Positions 21,737 to 33,711 of a stretch of 64,000 nucleotides of DNA are shown piece after piece. The number at the start of each line of letters is the position of its first letter. Position 1 is the stretch's first letter. The notes beneath the pieces are model-generated. The model searched no databases and was not told where the DNA came from. It saw only the letters and a program-made list of their open reading frames with translations. The stretch lies in assembly GCF_963678635.1 (NCBI RefSeq), contig NC_087071.1:496001-560000 (forward strand), given 5' to 3'. The position numbers and the translations under genes were made by a program. This DNA is from Symsagittifera roscoffensis. Its lineage: Eukaryota; Xenacoelomorpha; Acoela; Convolutidae.

Positions 21737-23062
21737 GGTTGATTAATTACAGCACTTGCTTACTGTTCTAAAGTCTTGTGTTTTTATGGTGTAAGAAGTT
21801 GATTTCAGAATAATGCATGGGACTATCATACTCGAACAAGGAAGGTTCTCAGAAAACAGAAAACCCATCTCTTTGAAATTTTTGCAAATTTTTGCAAGAT
21901 CTTGCAAGATAACCTCCTTTCAGTAGAGTGCCAAGGGGGGAGGGCGGTGGGTGCAACCGCCCCCTCTCTCAATTCTGGTTGCCAAGTTCTTAAAAGGGTC
22001 TAACCTTTGGTATAGTTTTACGAAATCCATTTTTAGCTGACCATCCTCAAACTTTTTAAGGGCGCCTTAGAGACAAGTCTTTAAGCGTGTTGAAATTTTG
22101 TCGGAACGACCAAAGAAAATGAAAGAACAAACAGAGTGTCCTTGTTGCGGAACCCGCTTACATTTCATTAAAAAAAAACAGTTTGGCCTCTTATTGTATT
22201 TTGGTAATTGAATATTTGTTGCCATGATTCTTTTAAAAACAATCCATTCAGCTTTAGGGTTTCTATTTACAGTACATTTTCTCACACATACACTCCGATA
22301 CATTTCAAGAGAACAAATCGAAAAATTGAAAAAAAAAATCAAAATCAAAAATCAAAAAAAACTATATTTATCAAAAAAAAGTTTAGAAAGCAAAGCAATA
22401 TAAAATAAATTGAACTAGCAGCCTGAAAAAAAACTCATCAAGTGGTATTACCGCCAAAAAAAACTTGCTAGAAACCCTTAGGGCCAAAAAAAGTCAAAAA
22501 GACCTATAAAGTTTCACAAAAGTTATAATAGCAATAATCACAAAAGCTCCAAGTCTCCCTCAAAACACACACACACGCACGCATATTGTTCGCTCATTAA
22601 ACGACGCAAAATGAGGACACTAGATGAATTTGATCTGAATTGAACCCTATTGAGCGGCGAAAAAAAAAGAAAAAAAAACAAACAAAAAAAAGAAATTTCA
22701 ACATATTGAGTTGCTGGAATTAAAACCAACATCAAAAGTAAATTGTGAACCGGACGGTTATTTAAAAAGCTAATATGCTGAAAATGTGATGGGAATTTAC
22801 AACAAAGAGGAATAGGAGATGAGTCCTGTGAACAGAATTATTTACGGGAAAAAGTGAGGCGCCCACTCGCAACACACTTGATACTCGCAAGTGCAATGAT
22901 TCAATTATATTTCACTAATGAAACATCGATACTGTTTTTGCTGAGCCATGAATTATCGATATTTCATTGATAAACAGCGTTTTTTTGAAATACTGCAAAA
23001 TTGGCGATAATTACCATTGGAGGATCAACTTGGGCATGTTTGAATGATTAAATCGATACCAG
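21737..23062. other. AT-rich DNA, no supported gene
   Basis: A-rich and T-rich runs throughout, especially 22330-22500 and 22660-22700. Several ATCGAT-containing strings lie around 22920-22975. No coding signal. Confidence 0.5.
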
Positions 23063-23465
23063 CCCTGATTGACCAAAAGTTCTTATCCTACAATTAAAGT
23101 ATCAGATATTTATCAAGGCATAAGCATGCCATACAAAAAAATTGGAGTTTTAAAGGTTTCTGAAAAAGGTTATTAAGCGAAAAAGAAAAAAAACATTAGT
23201 GTATCCAGGACTACGTTATGAACACAAAAAATTATATTTTGCATGCAATTTTTTTGGAAAATAATTTTTTTGAGTTCAAAAATCGAGTTCAAAACTCGAA
23301 ATTTGGGGCGATTTGAAAATTATTTGGAAAAATTTTTGCGTCGCTATCAAAAAAATGCTAGTCATACAATTTCCATATATGGGAATTGTATGATAAGCAT
23401 TTTTATCAAAAACCAAAAACCTCGGTTTTTCATCGCCAGACTGTTTTATGATAACCATACAGCCG
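23063..23465. mobile_element. TIR family B, partial copy
   Basis: Begins CCCTGATTGACCAAAAGTTCTTATC, close to the start of the copy at 50896 (CTCGGGCTGACCAAAACTTCTTATC). It includes the shared core TCCAGGACTACGTTATG near 23204, which is the reverse complement of the core at 46380, and the palindromic block ATGCTAGTCATACAATTTCC near 23356. The right terminus is not clear. Confidence 0.55.
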
Positions 23466-23556
23466 CAGAAATGGACCCTCTATGGTCTCAAGATATCCGA
23501 TTGAGATAGGAGTGTCTCTCTTCCTAGATACTTTCTACAAGTGGTTCTGTTCTCAC

Positions 23557-23796
23557 CATGGAGTCGTAGATGCTGTTCTGCAGTTTATCCGCCACCGGTC
23601 TGAAGTCCAACAGGGGTCCACTATTCACTCCCCCGGGAGAAGAAGAAGAAGAGGAGGAGGGGGCATATGATTTGTAATTTGAGGAGTAGTTCCGTTTGAA
23701 CTGGTAGACCAAGTCCACGAACTCACTGGCCTGCTGCTGGTTATTGTGTGCCAGCAACACCTGGAAGATCTCCTTGGCGCCCTCTGCCGGTGTCAC
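23557..23796 (-). CDS. Candidate host exon with possible secretory signal just upstream
   Basis: The minus strand has an open frame from an ATG at 24051 to a TAG at 23524 (175 codons), unusually long and GC-rich for this DNA. Two readings are possible. In the first, the exon is 23557-23796, 80 codons in phase 0. It would be bounded by a pyrimidine-rich tract ending GGCCAG at 23797 and by ATG|GTGAGA at 23556. In the second, the pyrimidine tract is itself coding and gives a hydrophobic signal-like segment (VPLPLLLLLLLAGCG). The encoded stretch (GAKEIFQVLLAHNNQQQASE, then a Ser run, then LLDFRPVADKLQNSIYDSM) is protein-like, but I do not recognise it. It is on the same strand and in a compatible phase with the exon at 21091-21246, so both may belong to one gene. 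Confidence 0.42.
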
Positions 23797-24051
23797 CTGG
23801 CCACACCCCGCCAGCAGCAGGAGGAGGAGGAGGGGGAGGGGGACACAGGTGAGAGGGAATGATAACACATTTGAGTAACATGAAGGGGAGATCTTTGTCC
23901 GTTTGGGCGGAATGACCTGATTGAGTTGGGATTGTTTGAAGCAATTGGGAAGTTTTGACTTGCCTTCGATGCTCGGAGACATTTTGGGAGAACAAAGAGA
24001 GGAGATAAAGTGTTTTTTATTGCACAATGATTTCCCTGACGTCACCATCAT

Positions 24052-25081
24052 ACAGTGGATTGAAGACTAAATGAATGACTGATTCATATGATATCTCTCT
24101 CCGGTATTCTAGCAATCATCTCTCTTATCATTTGCAGGTGTGGATAGAATTAAGTTCTGCTGGCTTCCTCTGTATTATGAACAAGTAAGGGAAATAAAGA
24201 CCTCGAGGTGAAAAGAAGTCACTTGTAGTCCTGCTTTGATTTCTTTCAACACCAAAAATGTCGATAGTTTTTATCGATTACCGACAACTCATTCTTAACA
24301 AGTACACATCAAAAAGAACACAGCGCATAATTAATGTAATGGTACTTTGAAAAATAAAAAACCACTGAATATTACGCAATGTCATCAACTGTAAAGTGAA
24401 AATGAAACAAATTCAGGCTCGTTTCCATCAATTTGTCTTCATGTGTTTTGTGGCTTGACGAAGTGTTTTTTTTTTTTTTGTATTACGCTGGTTGTTATCC
24501 AGATCTGAACCGGAGGTATTGAAGCATTTAATGATCACACAAATGAAGAGAATAACTGAAAAGAGACAACAGCAACAAGGGAAATATAAAGGAAACACTA
24601 TGTATGTGTGTTTAAGGGTGTGAAGGATTAGAAGGACGTAATGGCATGTTGCCAATATGCTAATAGTTCCATTCTAACTGGAGGTATGAATTCATTATCT
24701 TTTTGGCTGCAACTGGAGTTTAATTCCACATTGGGTAACAAGGAAGACTGTTTAAATGAGAAGTTGAATGATAATCAACCGCAGCCAATTCCAATGTCCT
24801 TAATGGCAATGCTGTAAAAGAAAAGAAACGAAATAAATGAAGCAAAAAAGTGGCAATTTTTCACCAGCGACAGTTGTAATGATGCTTTATTAAAGTAAGA
24901 ATTTGTGCGGACCAACATTTACTTGTAGGAGTTGCAGGTTGACTGGTTAGAAGGGATGGTGACAACTGAAGAGCCTTCTAGAATGGGAGAGAGATAGAAG
25001 AGAACTCTGTTCTGGTGAAGAGAAGCAGTGTCGAGTGACAATGATGGAGATTGATGGAGATTACTACTGTTACTCCCCCCC

Positions 25082-25120
<39 letters not shown>

Positions 25121-26345
25121 GGGCTGAATGAGTGATGTGGTCTCCTCTTCTCTTAATTAGAAGTGTGGCCACCACAGCACAGTTGCTGCTTAATTGTTCC
25201 AAAGGTGACTTCTGTTCCAACTCTGTTCCTATTATATCCCTAAATTGCACCCCTGTTCTCTCTCCAAATCATTAGCATAATAAGGGTTTAGAGGGTGTGA
25301 AAAGAGTGAGTAGCTGTCAGGAAAAGGAGTGCAGACTCTTCCAAAGCCACACTTTAGTTTCAGTTCTCCCCCTCCCAAACTGCTCCTGTTTTTCTCCTAT
25401 GTTATGCCTACCAACTGGGCTAGAATGGAGTGTAATTGTGAGGGTGTAATGGGGTGATAATCACTAAGAGGACACAACAGTCTAAGCAATGAAGAGTTGT
25501 TCCGAAAGTATTCTTCTATCCCTTCTGCTGCTGTTTCAGTAAAGTGTCATGTCTGAAATAGTTTCCTTTTTCTTCTCTGAAACAGACAAAGTCAATAACT
25601 GTTATAACTTCACATCACAATAACTCCTCTTCTTCTTCGTGTAACACTTTTTCAACTTGCACCACATTTTACACACAGCACAGAAATATGATTCCAAAAT
25701 AACTAACTGGAATAACTGGCTCCAACTGAGCCATTCTACTCTAGATTCTTTTATGTAAGAAATATGGCACCACTTTTATAACCAGTCGATTTAGAAAAAA
25801 AGAAATCTTGCAAATTAAAATTTAACAAACTGCTACTACAGAGTTGGCATTATAAACTGCACCAATCTAATGATACACAGTTTATTGCATTTGGAAATGA
25901 AAAGCGGAATCTGAATGTGACAACGGCTAAAAATCATTGTTTGATAATCGAGCACAAACTAAAAACTACTGTTGTTTATTTTAAGAGGAAGAAATTTGGA
26001 TGCGCTTTATAAAAACTGGAGATGCGCTTTCAAAGACTGATCATATCAGCAAAAACAGTGTATTAAGTTTAAAAAAAAAATTATTCAAAGAATTTTTTTT
26101 ACTTTATACACAAAAGGATCTACATAATAGACTACCCGAAGGACGCCAGTTTACCGACCTTTTACCAGAGACGTTAAAAGACGGGCTTTATACCACACTC
26201 GATAAGAAAACTGATTGAGAGATGTAATGACGCTGTTTAGTCTGGTTAAAGATAATTACTTCACAGTTTCCGAGCGAAAATTGTATAATTTAAACGCTTC
26301 CTTCTCAAATGTCCGCTATTTTGACTTATTTTAACCTAATCATTG
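24052..26345. other. Intergenic or intronic DNA with a CT microsatellite
   Basis: Mostly AT-rich, with less AT-rich sequence at 24950-25550. Holds the (TC)n tract at 25083-25114. The 72-codon frame at 26000-26218 contains NRLPEGRQF and LLPETLKDGL, faintly like the C-terminal end of LINE reverse transcriptases; this is too weak to annotate as a gene. Confidence 0.45.
25083..25114. repeat. (TC)n microsatellite
   Basis: Sixteen uninterrupted TC dinucleotides. Confidence 0.95.
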
Positions 26346-27072
26346 CTCGTACCAAGTAAATTTTCTAAAACAGATCTGAAATGACCTTTTTCAGATCTAA
26401 ATTTCAGATTGGATTGTGAAATGTTTAAGTAACGATACTTCAAGGATTGGTCATTTTAGATCTAAAGTTTTGTTTTTCTTAGTCATTTCAGATCTAAAAA
26501 CTCTATAATTCTGATGCAACTTTTGTTATTTTGATTTTTTTGCGTTTAATTGCTTCTGCTGACTACTAGCAGGTACTCAGCAAAGTTTGAAGTTGGAGAC
26601 TGCTAAAATATGTTTCCCCAAGATAAACATTGAAAACGCATAACTAGCGCTTGAAAGTCAAAAATTTGACAGGTATTCTAACAGTTTTCGAAAACTTTTT
26701 AGCACAGTTGAACAAGAGATTTAATTCGTAAAAAAACTAATTGTAAAATTATTCGGAAGTTTTTTTACGCTAATTAATCTAAACATAATTGTGTATCGCA
26801 GAAATATCAAAAAATAACAACTCAATTTTTTGCTCGAAATGGATAAATTATATATTAACAAAGGATTTCTCAGATCTGTTTTCAGATCTGAATTTCTGTG
26901 TTTCAAGGTTAGTTCAGATCTGAAATTGTCTATTTATCAAATCCAAATTTCAGATCTGAAATTTGGTAGTTCGAATCAAGATCTGAAATAAAGAATTTCA
27001 GATCTGAGAACTGACTTATGTGAGAAATGATTAATTTCAGATCTTGCACAGAAAATCCCCTGGGTACGGGTG
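26346..27072. mobile_element. Foldback-like element rich in AGATCT palindromes
   Basis: Eleven AGATCT hexamers, most within the palindrome TTTCAGATCTGAAAT, lie between about 26371 and 27045. The ends are imperfect inverted repeats: left CTCGTACCAAGTAAATTTTC, right the reverse complement of CCCGTACCCAGGGGATTTTC, each followed by an AGATCTGAAAT. No transposase and no clear target duplication. Probably a non-autonomous foldback element, but only one copy is in the window. Confidence 0.5.
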
Positions 27073-30000
27073 AGTTGTGTTTGCTAAAAATTTTAGCCCC
27101 AATTTACCCCTATAGTATCTAATACAGAATGTCCCTCCTATTAAAAACATTAAATTAGCACTACATCTTTTTTTAAGAATTATAATTTTTATGCATTCTG
27201 ACTAATCAAAAATTTGGCAAAAATGAGTCCAATTAACCATCCCCTTTCTTGGAGGGGAGGGAAGATTGTTAGGTAGATCTCATAAATATGGAAAGTCACA
27301 AGTTTTATCGTGAGGTACTATCCCTCAAAAATTTTCTGGAAAAATTACCTAACTGGTTTGTAGACTTTATGTCAGCCAATAAAAAACCGATACTTTATCC
27401 CATACAAAACAGATGAGAATACATTGGAAAGCAAAAATTGCAATTTTGCAGCTTTTGAGGGCAAAACTTATGTCAACGTCATTGATTATTACGTTTTGTT
27501 TTTTCAAGATAACCGATGAAGATAATAAAACAGCTTGATCAAATTTCAACTTTGCTAAACAAACAAGGTTGAGATGCTCGAGTCAAAATTCGAAGAAAAA
27601 ACGATCGAACGATCCCGTTTTTTCAAACTTTCGAATAAAACTATGTCCGTTTTGAAACATTGAAGTCGAACAATGCCTGTTCTCAAATTTGGGAGCCCAA
27701 TAATGTCAGTTCTTTGGGTTTTGAGTTAAATGACGTTGTTGGCCGAACAAGTTCTTCGTTCAAGTGTGCTTGGGTGCATCGGAAATCATTTGAGTAGGTT
27801 CGACTTTGCTCAACGTTGTGGGTCATTGTTTGACTATCACATAAACAAGATTTAATCCAAGTCAAATTAGAAACCATTGCGCAATTTATGTCAAAATTTT
27901 CATTATAACAAAAATACAGAGTCAGTGAAATGGGACAAAAACGTATCAAATGTTTTTAGTTTTCGGAAAGCTTCAAATATTTTTCTAACTTGGAAAACAC
28001 ACATCTCAAATTTTCAAGAGATTCGTCAAAACTTTGTAGTTTGCGTTAAACGTATCTGGGAAATTGAGGGTAGCCTAATGTAGTTGATAGGTAGCCCCTC
28101 TCACGGAGGTGTATGATTGAGTAAGAAGATGTTTCTCTTAATTGACCTGTTTGTCACATAATTCCATTCTGTTTGAAAATGATTCGACCTTGTTCGAATT
28201 CAGATTCGATTCAAGTTTGATCGAAGAGTTCATCTGACCGTCTGAAGACTGGTTGAAAAGCAGACATCGTTCAATTACTTTGGTTGGGTCATAACTCCAG
28301 AACCTCAGCCGGGAGTTTGACAAAATAAGAATTTTAAAAAATAACTCTAGGAATCTGTTAAAGAACACGAGCAGCACTTTGGTGTGCACACACTTAAGAT
28401 AACTTTTACCCTGACTTTTCTAGAAGCAAACGATTAGCCCAGAACCGTTAATAACCAATTTTTTTTTATCAATATTCCTGCAAAAATTATAATCGAGGGG
28501 TTTTTAGCTCAGATTAGAAACTTGACAATTTTTCTTGAAATGTTCGACTTAATTTTTGAAAAATTTAGATAGTAACTAGGTAGCTTGTATCAGAGAGAAG
28601 TCGATATCCGCTTTACATGCTCCAGGTTTTTCTTTTTTGAATAAAAAATATGGATGCCAACAGTTTTTGTTTTTGTTATTATAATTATTATGATTATGAT
28701 TATTATATTGAAAAATACAAAAGGTCGCAAAATGTATTAAGAATTATGGACAGACTTTTAAAGAGATTTTAAAAATTGTTTTTGATGAGACTCGATGGGG
28801 CGATATTGGAGTCTCGACAAACTACTGAGTTAAGCTTTACAGACAAATCAATCACAAAGTGGAATGAATATCAAAATTAGTCTAAAAACTAATATTTTTG
28901 CCCATATTAGTCTGGTGCCCAAAATTCAGACCCTATTGTCTCAGAACTCTAAGTTTTATTGAATCTGTCCTTTCAATTCCGAGTCTTGCATCACTAGGCT
29001 CCAATGGGGTGCGTACAGTAACTCGATGTGTCGGTGAATTACCAGATCAGTAAACCAATTTACAGAATAACTATATCAATTGCGCAATTAAAGATGTAAA
29101 GAAAAATGTTTCCTGAGCTTTAACATAAAAATACGGGGCGCATGGGAAGAGTTATTTTATTCCATTTATTTATTCAATTTTTGTTTTTGAAAAAAATTGT
29201 CATATAGTAAAAATACCAGTTTTTAGCTAATGGGATTACGTAATTGAGTCATGAATTTAGGTCCATTGATACATGGATTTACTGATAAACCCCCGTCTTC
29301 AATACTTGATTGCGCACTTTCTTTCAGGTATTTAAACTTGGCTGTAAAAAAAACAATCGCTGCCAGAAAAAAAAAAGATGATTAAACTCTGATCAAAGTT
29401 TTGAATTGATTTAGACTTATAGACATTTGCGAATCATTTTATTGCAAATAAAAAAGTAGCTTTTGCAAATACTTCACTAATTCTTTTTTGCCCAGAAATT
29501 GTGACAGTGTATTGGTGATTTTATTTTCTCAATATACAAGTAAACTTTTAAACTAAAGGACCAAATACTTTTGGTGAAAAGGAAACCGCAAATAATCTGC
29601 CACATGTTTCGAAAGTCGGAACAAGAATACCAAAAACAACACAAAGAAAAATTGCAAAATCTGCTTATTTTTGCTGAAGGGAATGTAGAAGGTTGCAAGA
29701 ATCTCGCAACAAAAAAACAGATGGTACGAGTATTCCTGTACAAAAATCCAAACAGAAACTTTATTAACAGCTTCTTCACCCAGTAAAACAGGAAAACACT
29801 TCCAAAATAGGTAAGACACGACTATTTTAAAGGCGAGTTTCAGATGTTTGGAAACTGACGAAGAATCGGGTTAGATGAATCAGACTGAGTGATGTTTTTG
29901 AAGAATAAGACGGCAATCGGATTACAGAAGAGAGAGAGAGTGGAGATGGGATCGTTCGAATCAAGATCCACCGTCAGCTTACAGCCACTTTAATTTCTAA

Positions 30001-33000
30001 TCCAGTTTGTTCTCACTTGCAAGAGTTGGGATTTGTACTTGGAAGGAATAACCAACTTGAAAGGAAAGCGTGAAGATCTAACTTGTACTGAGTTGAAGTA
30101 ATTGTGTAGTCTGAACACAGGATTATGCAACTATCGATACTTTTTAGCAGATCATTTCTCAGCATAACTATTCAATCAAGACACCCATAAATTCTGACTA
30201 GAGCTAGACTGTTTTATATTCATTGGGACTTATTTTGACATCTGGTGTGAGATGATAGTTATAGTCAAGAACAAGGCGCTGCTTGTATTTCAGGGCAAAG
30301 CCCTGAATTTTCTGACTGTCCCGTAAATCATATCGAATAGTTTTTGGGAAAAAATATTGAAAACCTATAAATTTTGAACAAAATCAAAGTGCGGGATTAT
30401 CGCCACCCATAAATAATCCCCGTTACGCTTTCAACATTATGAATGAACTCTTCAAAGCGCGCATAATTTATTCCAAAATATGACCTTTTTGGCAATTTTC
30501 AAACCCCAGAACTTTTTAAAAATAATCGGAAATAAAATATTTTTTTTTGAATTTGAACTCAAGAAATCGAGGTCTTCAATGGGGTAAAAAAATGTTCAAA
30601 ACTAGTATTTCGATCGGCGAAAATTGACTGAATAAAAAAAACCACACCGTTCATAAATATTTCGTTTTCTTCGAAATTCGGATCAACAAGGGTAATCAGT
30701 AACTTTCTATGTAGCACAGACTGCTCCGAGTACAATTATCTTTGCAAAAAAACAACACTAATGAAAAATGGTTGACAGTGATATGCGCTCAAACTGACAT
30801 GTGAAAATCAAAAACGTTTAGCCCATTTTTTGACACTGCGTTAACTTTTTCGATTGTTTTTGGAATCCAAGTCGGGAACATTATGGCTGGAACTTGATAC
30901 CCCGTACCGATCTTCTGATGGAAAACAGACCTGTTTACCTTTTTATACAGATGGGTACCCAGACAGTCTCATCATACAAAATTCAATCCCGCGCATGTTG
31001 TCTCAAAATTTTTCAATTTTGCAAAAAAAAATCCAAAAGATAGGAACAGATGTGATCATAAATGTGATGATCTACTGATTTTGACAAAATGGACATATAA
31101 TAGAAAATAAAATATCTGAAAATTGAGCTAAGCCAGACGCAGCGATGAAGTTGAAAAAAAGAAAAAAGACTTCTCATTAATTTCTGCTTTTTATAAACGT
31201 ACGCTATTTGATTTTGATTTTGGGTCCAATTTGGGTCCAATTATGTTTAAAATTTTTTTACCGCTTGTACGCATGTACCGATTAAAAACTTTATTTCTGA
31301 CCTGGAAAACTTTATATCTCTTGTAAATTTCTGGTAAGAATTTCTTTGTGAAGTGTTTCAATAAAGTACGGATTTTCTAAAAAAAAATCGGATCAATAAT
31401 TAGATAAATCTAAACTATTTCTAGCTGGAACAAAAATTTCTTGTTGTGGCTTGCTAGAAAAAAAATCTTGCTCCCGGCGTGTGATTGTATAGACGGTTGT
31501 GCTAACCGCTAGGCCAAATGATGTAATAATAAATGATAGTTTTAGCGATCTAATGCAAAGCGAAAATTGCTATAAAACTAACTCTTTTAATTTGAATTGT
31601 GTTGCTACGGCTAATGTGTATACTCGAAGCATGTTTATCTCATTGGGCTTGAGCAGTGAACTGATTTCTGGTTATTTATTTTCAGAAAATGCTTATTTGT
31701 AAACAAAGACAGAAATAGATCATTTCTGTACAGAAAATGCAAAAAAAATTGGCTAGGTAATCTATAAAAAATTTCTACCTAGAAAAACAGCCTTCTTTGG
31801 ATACGGGCCGCTCAGCGTTGAAAACAAAGCTTCATTTTATCTTTTCAAAAATTTCTGAATATTTGAACCGCAAAATATTGCCTCATTTATTTTTAAAAGT
31901 TTGAATTTGTCGCTTACGCTTCAATGAGACGAAATGATCTTTAGCGCGTTAGTTACCCCAACTTGGCCATTTTGGCAACTTACAAGAAATTTAAAAAATA
32001 GATTGGAATTGAAGTTTCTTTCAAATGTGCGTCTCTGGGTAAAACTAATTTTGAGTCTTTTTAACTATTCCCGCGCCCCCTTATTTCAAAAGCGGGAAAT
32101 TCTTTACAAAAAATATTAGTTTCTGTTAACTGTTGAACTAGTTCTGCATAGGGCTGAAAGTTCTTTACACGGTACTGTAGCTGGAAGGGAGAACATTTAG
32201 GAAGATTTTTAGTTTTCAGATGAAATAAAATCAGTTCGAAATGGCTGATGTTTAATTGTGACACATTCAAACATTTCAGGTTCTGTTCAGCCCTGAATCA
32301 GAACTGGATCAGCTATGATTCACGTCTGATCAGATGTGTTACGAAAAATATCAGATCTGCGACAGACCTGTCTTAAGACACACGCATGTTCAAAAAAGAC
32401 ATGCTTCGGATCTGTGGCAGTTTCGAATATTTTAAACTTTAACAGTGAGTAAATATGTTTTCACTGCATAGCTCCGAATCGGGACCACATTCGAAGCTCC
32501 AGGAGATTTCGTTGACATCTAAATTTAGATCTGAACAAAAAACGAATCTACTCCGAACTTCCTTCCAGACACTGCTTGGCGGTGAGGTGGGAAGAAGGAA
32601 GACCTACCTGAATGGATGTTACAGAGGTGTGTAGACAACTTAAACTATCAAAGTTGATGACTTTTCACAAAAAGCAACGATGAGGTTTGTTGACTTGTTT
32701 TGGTAAGTTCAGCTCAGTAAAGAAGAGTACAAAGAGAGAAGGCTGAGCACTAATAAGTTCATGTGGCAAAAGGAGAGAAAATGAAAATGATGATGAATTA
32801 TGCTGAGCTGTTGTGCATAATTGGAAAGAGAGAGTGAGTAGCTGGTGTTTGTTTCTACTGTTGGCTGGTTAGTTGGTTAGATAGAAGAGTGTAGCTTAGA
32901 TATAACTGATAGAGGGGGATGTGATAGAGATGCACTGGCTCACTTTATCATATGTATGTTGAGGGAGGGAGGGATTAGGATATGCTACCACGCCAGTGAC

Positions 33001-33711
33001 CCCAGGGCAATATGGTTGCAACATGATGCACAGAATATAAACAGACAAACAAACAAACAGCCAACCGAAACAAATAAATAAACAAGCGAACAGTCAAAGA
33101 CAGTAATGAGTAGAACAGAGTCAACTGGCTCTTCATCGAAACAAATGGCGTCTCATCATTGCAAGTGTTCAAAAGAAGGGAGAAGCATGTGTGTGTAAGC
33201 GTGTGTGAGTGTGTGAGTGTGTGAGGGGGGAGGGGGTAGGAGTTTGGTATGGGACTGAATATCTAATCAACATCGTCATGAGCTTCAAACTATCAGCATC
33301 GCACCACGACTGATCGTAAAGATACTATTATACTACTGCTACTATTAGTATAAATAACATATAAATAACATATAGTGGCCACCGCATGTATTCATATTTA
33401 CTTATTTAATCCTGATAAAGTTACGATTAGTCAATTTTCTGATCGCATCTGAGTCAAACTTCCCATCCGAATCCCCCAAATTGGTAAGCTAACCGATTAT
33501 TTTACAAGGCAGTTTGATGGGCGAAGATGAGTTGAATTAAATTATAGGATGGAATAATGTTATGTAAAAGCCATAAAATAATCATAAAAAGTCATCATGT
33601 GTCCATGACAGGGGGTCACTCCCTCAAAACATCAATACCTTCCAAGCCCCTACCATCTACCCCCCAAGCAACACGTATCTACCCTATCATCACCATACTA
33701 CCATCATCATC
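27073..33711. other. Long AT-rich region without a supported gene
   Basis: No frame has convincing coding character. On the minus strand 27683-28389 holds two protein-like stretches in separate frames, too degenerate to call. A short + frame at 29571-29786 is similar in quality. A tRNA-like A box lies near 31501. AAACA and AAATA repeats lie near 33040-33085 and a (GT)n-like tract at 33188-33226. CAT trinucleotides around 33700-33720 lead into the 107-bp array. Confidence 0.45.
31455..31520 (-). other. tRNA-like sequence (A box), degenerate
   Basis: The minus strand reads TGGCCTAGCGGTTAGCAC at 31499-31516, a good RNA polymerase III A box (tRNA D arm). It is followed by CACGCCGGGAG where the T arm would start. 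No B box is intact, so this is probably a dead tRNA or tRNA-derived SINE head. Confidence 0.3.

Noticed and set aside
26000-26218. C-terminal end of a LINE reverse transcriptase
   Set aside because: The NRLPEG..LLPETLK pattern is suggestive but too short, and no upstream RT motifs are present.
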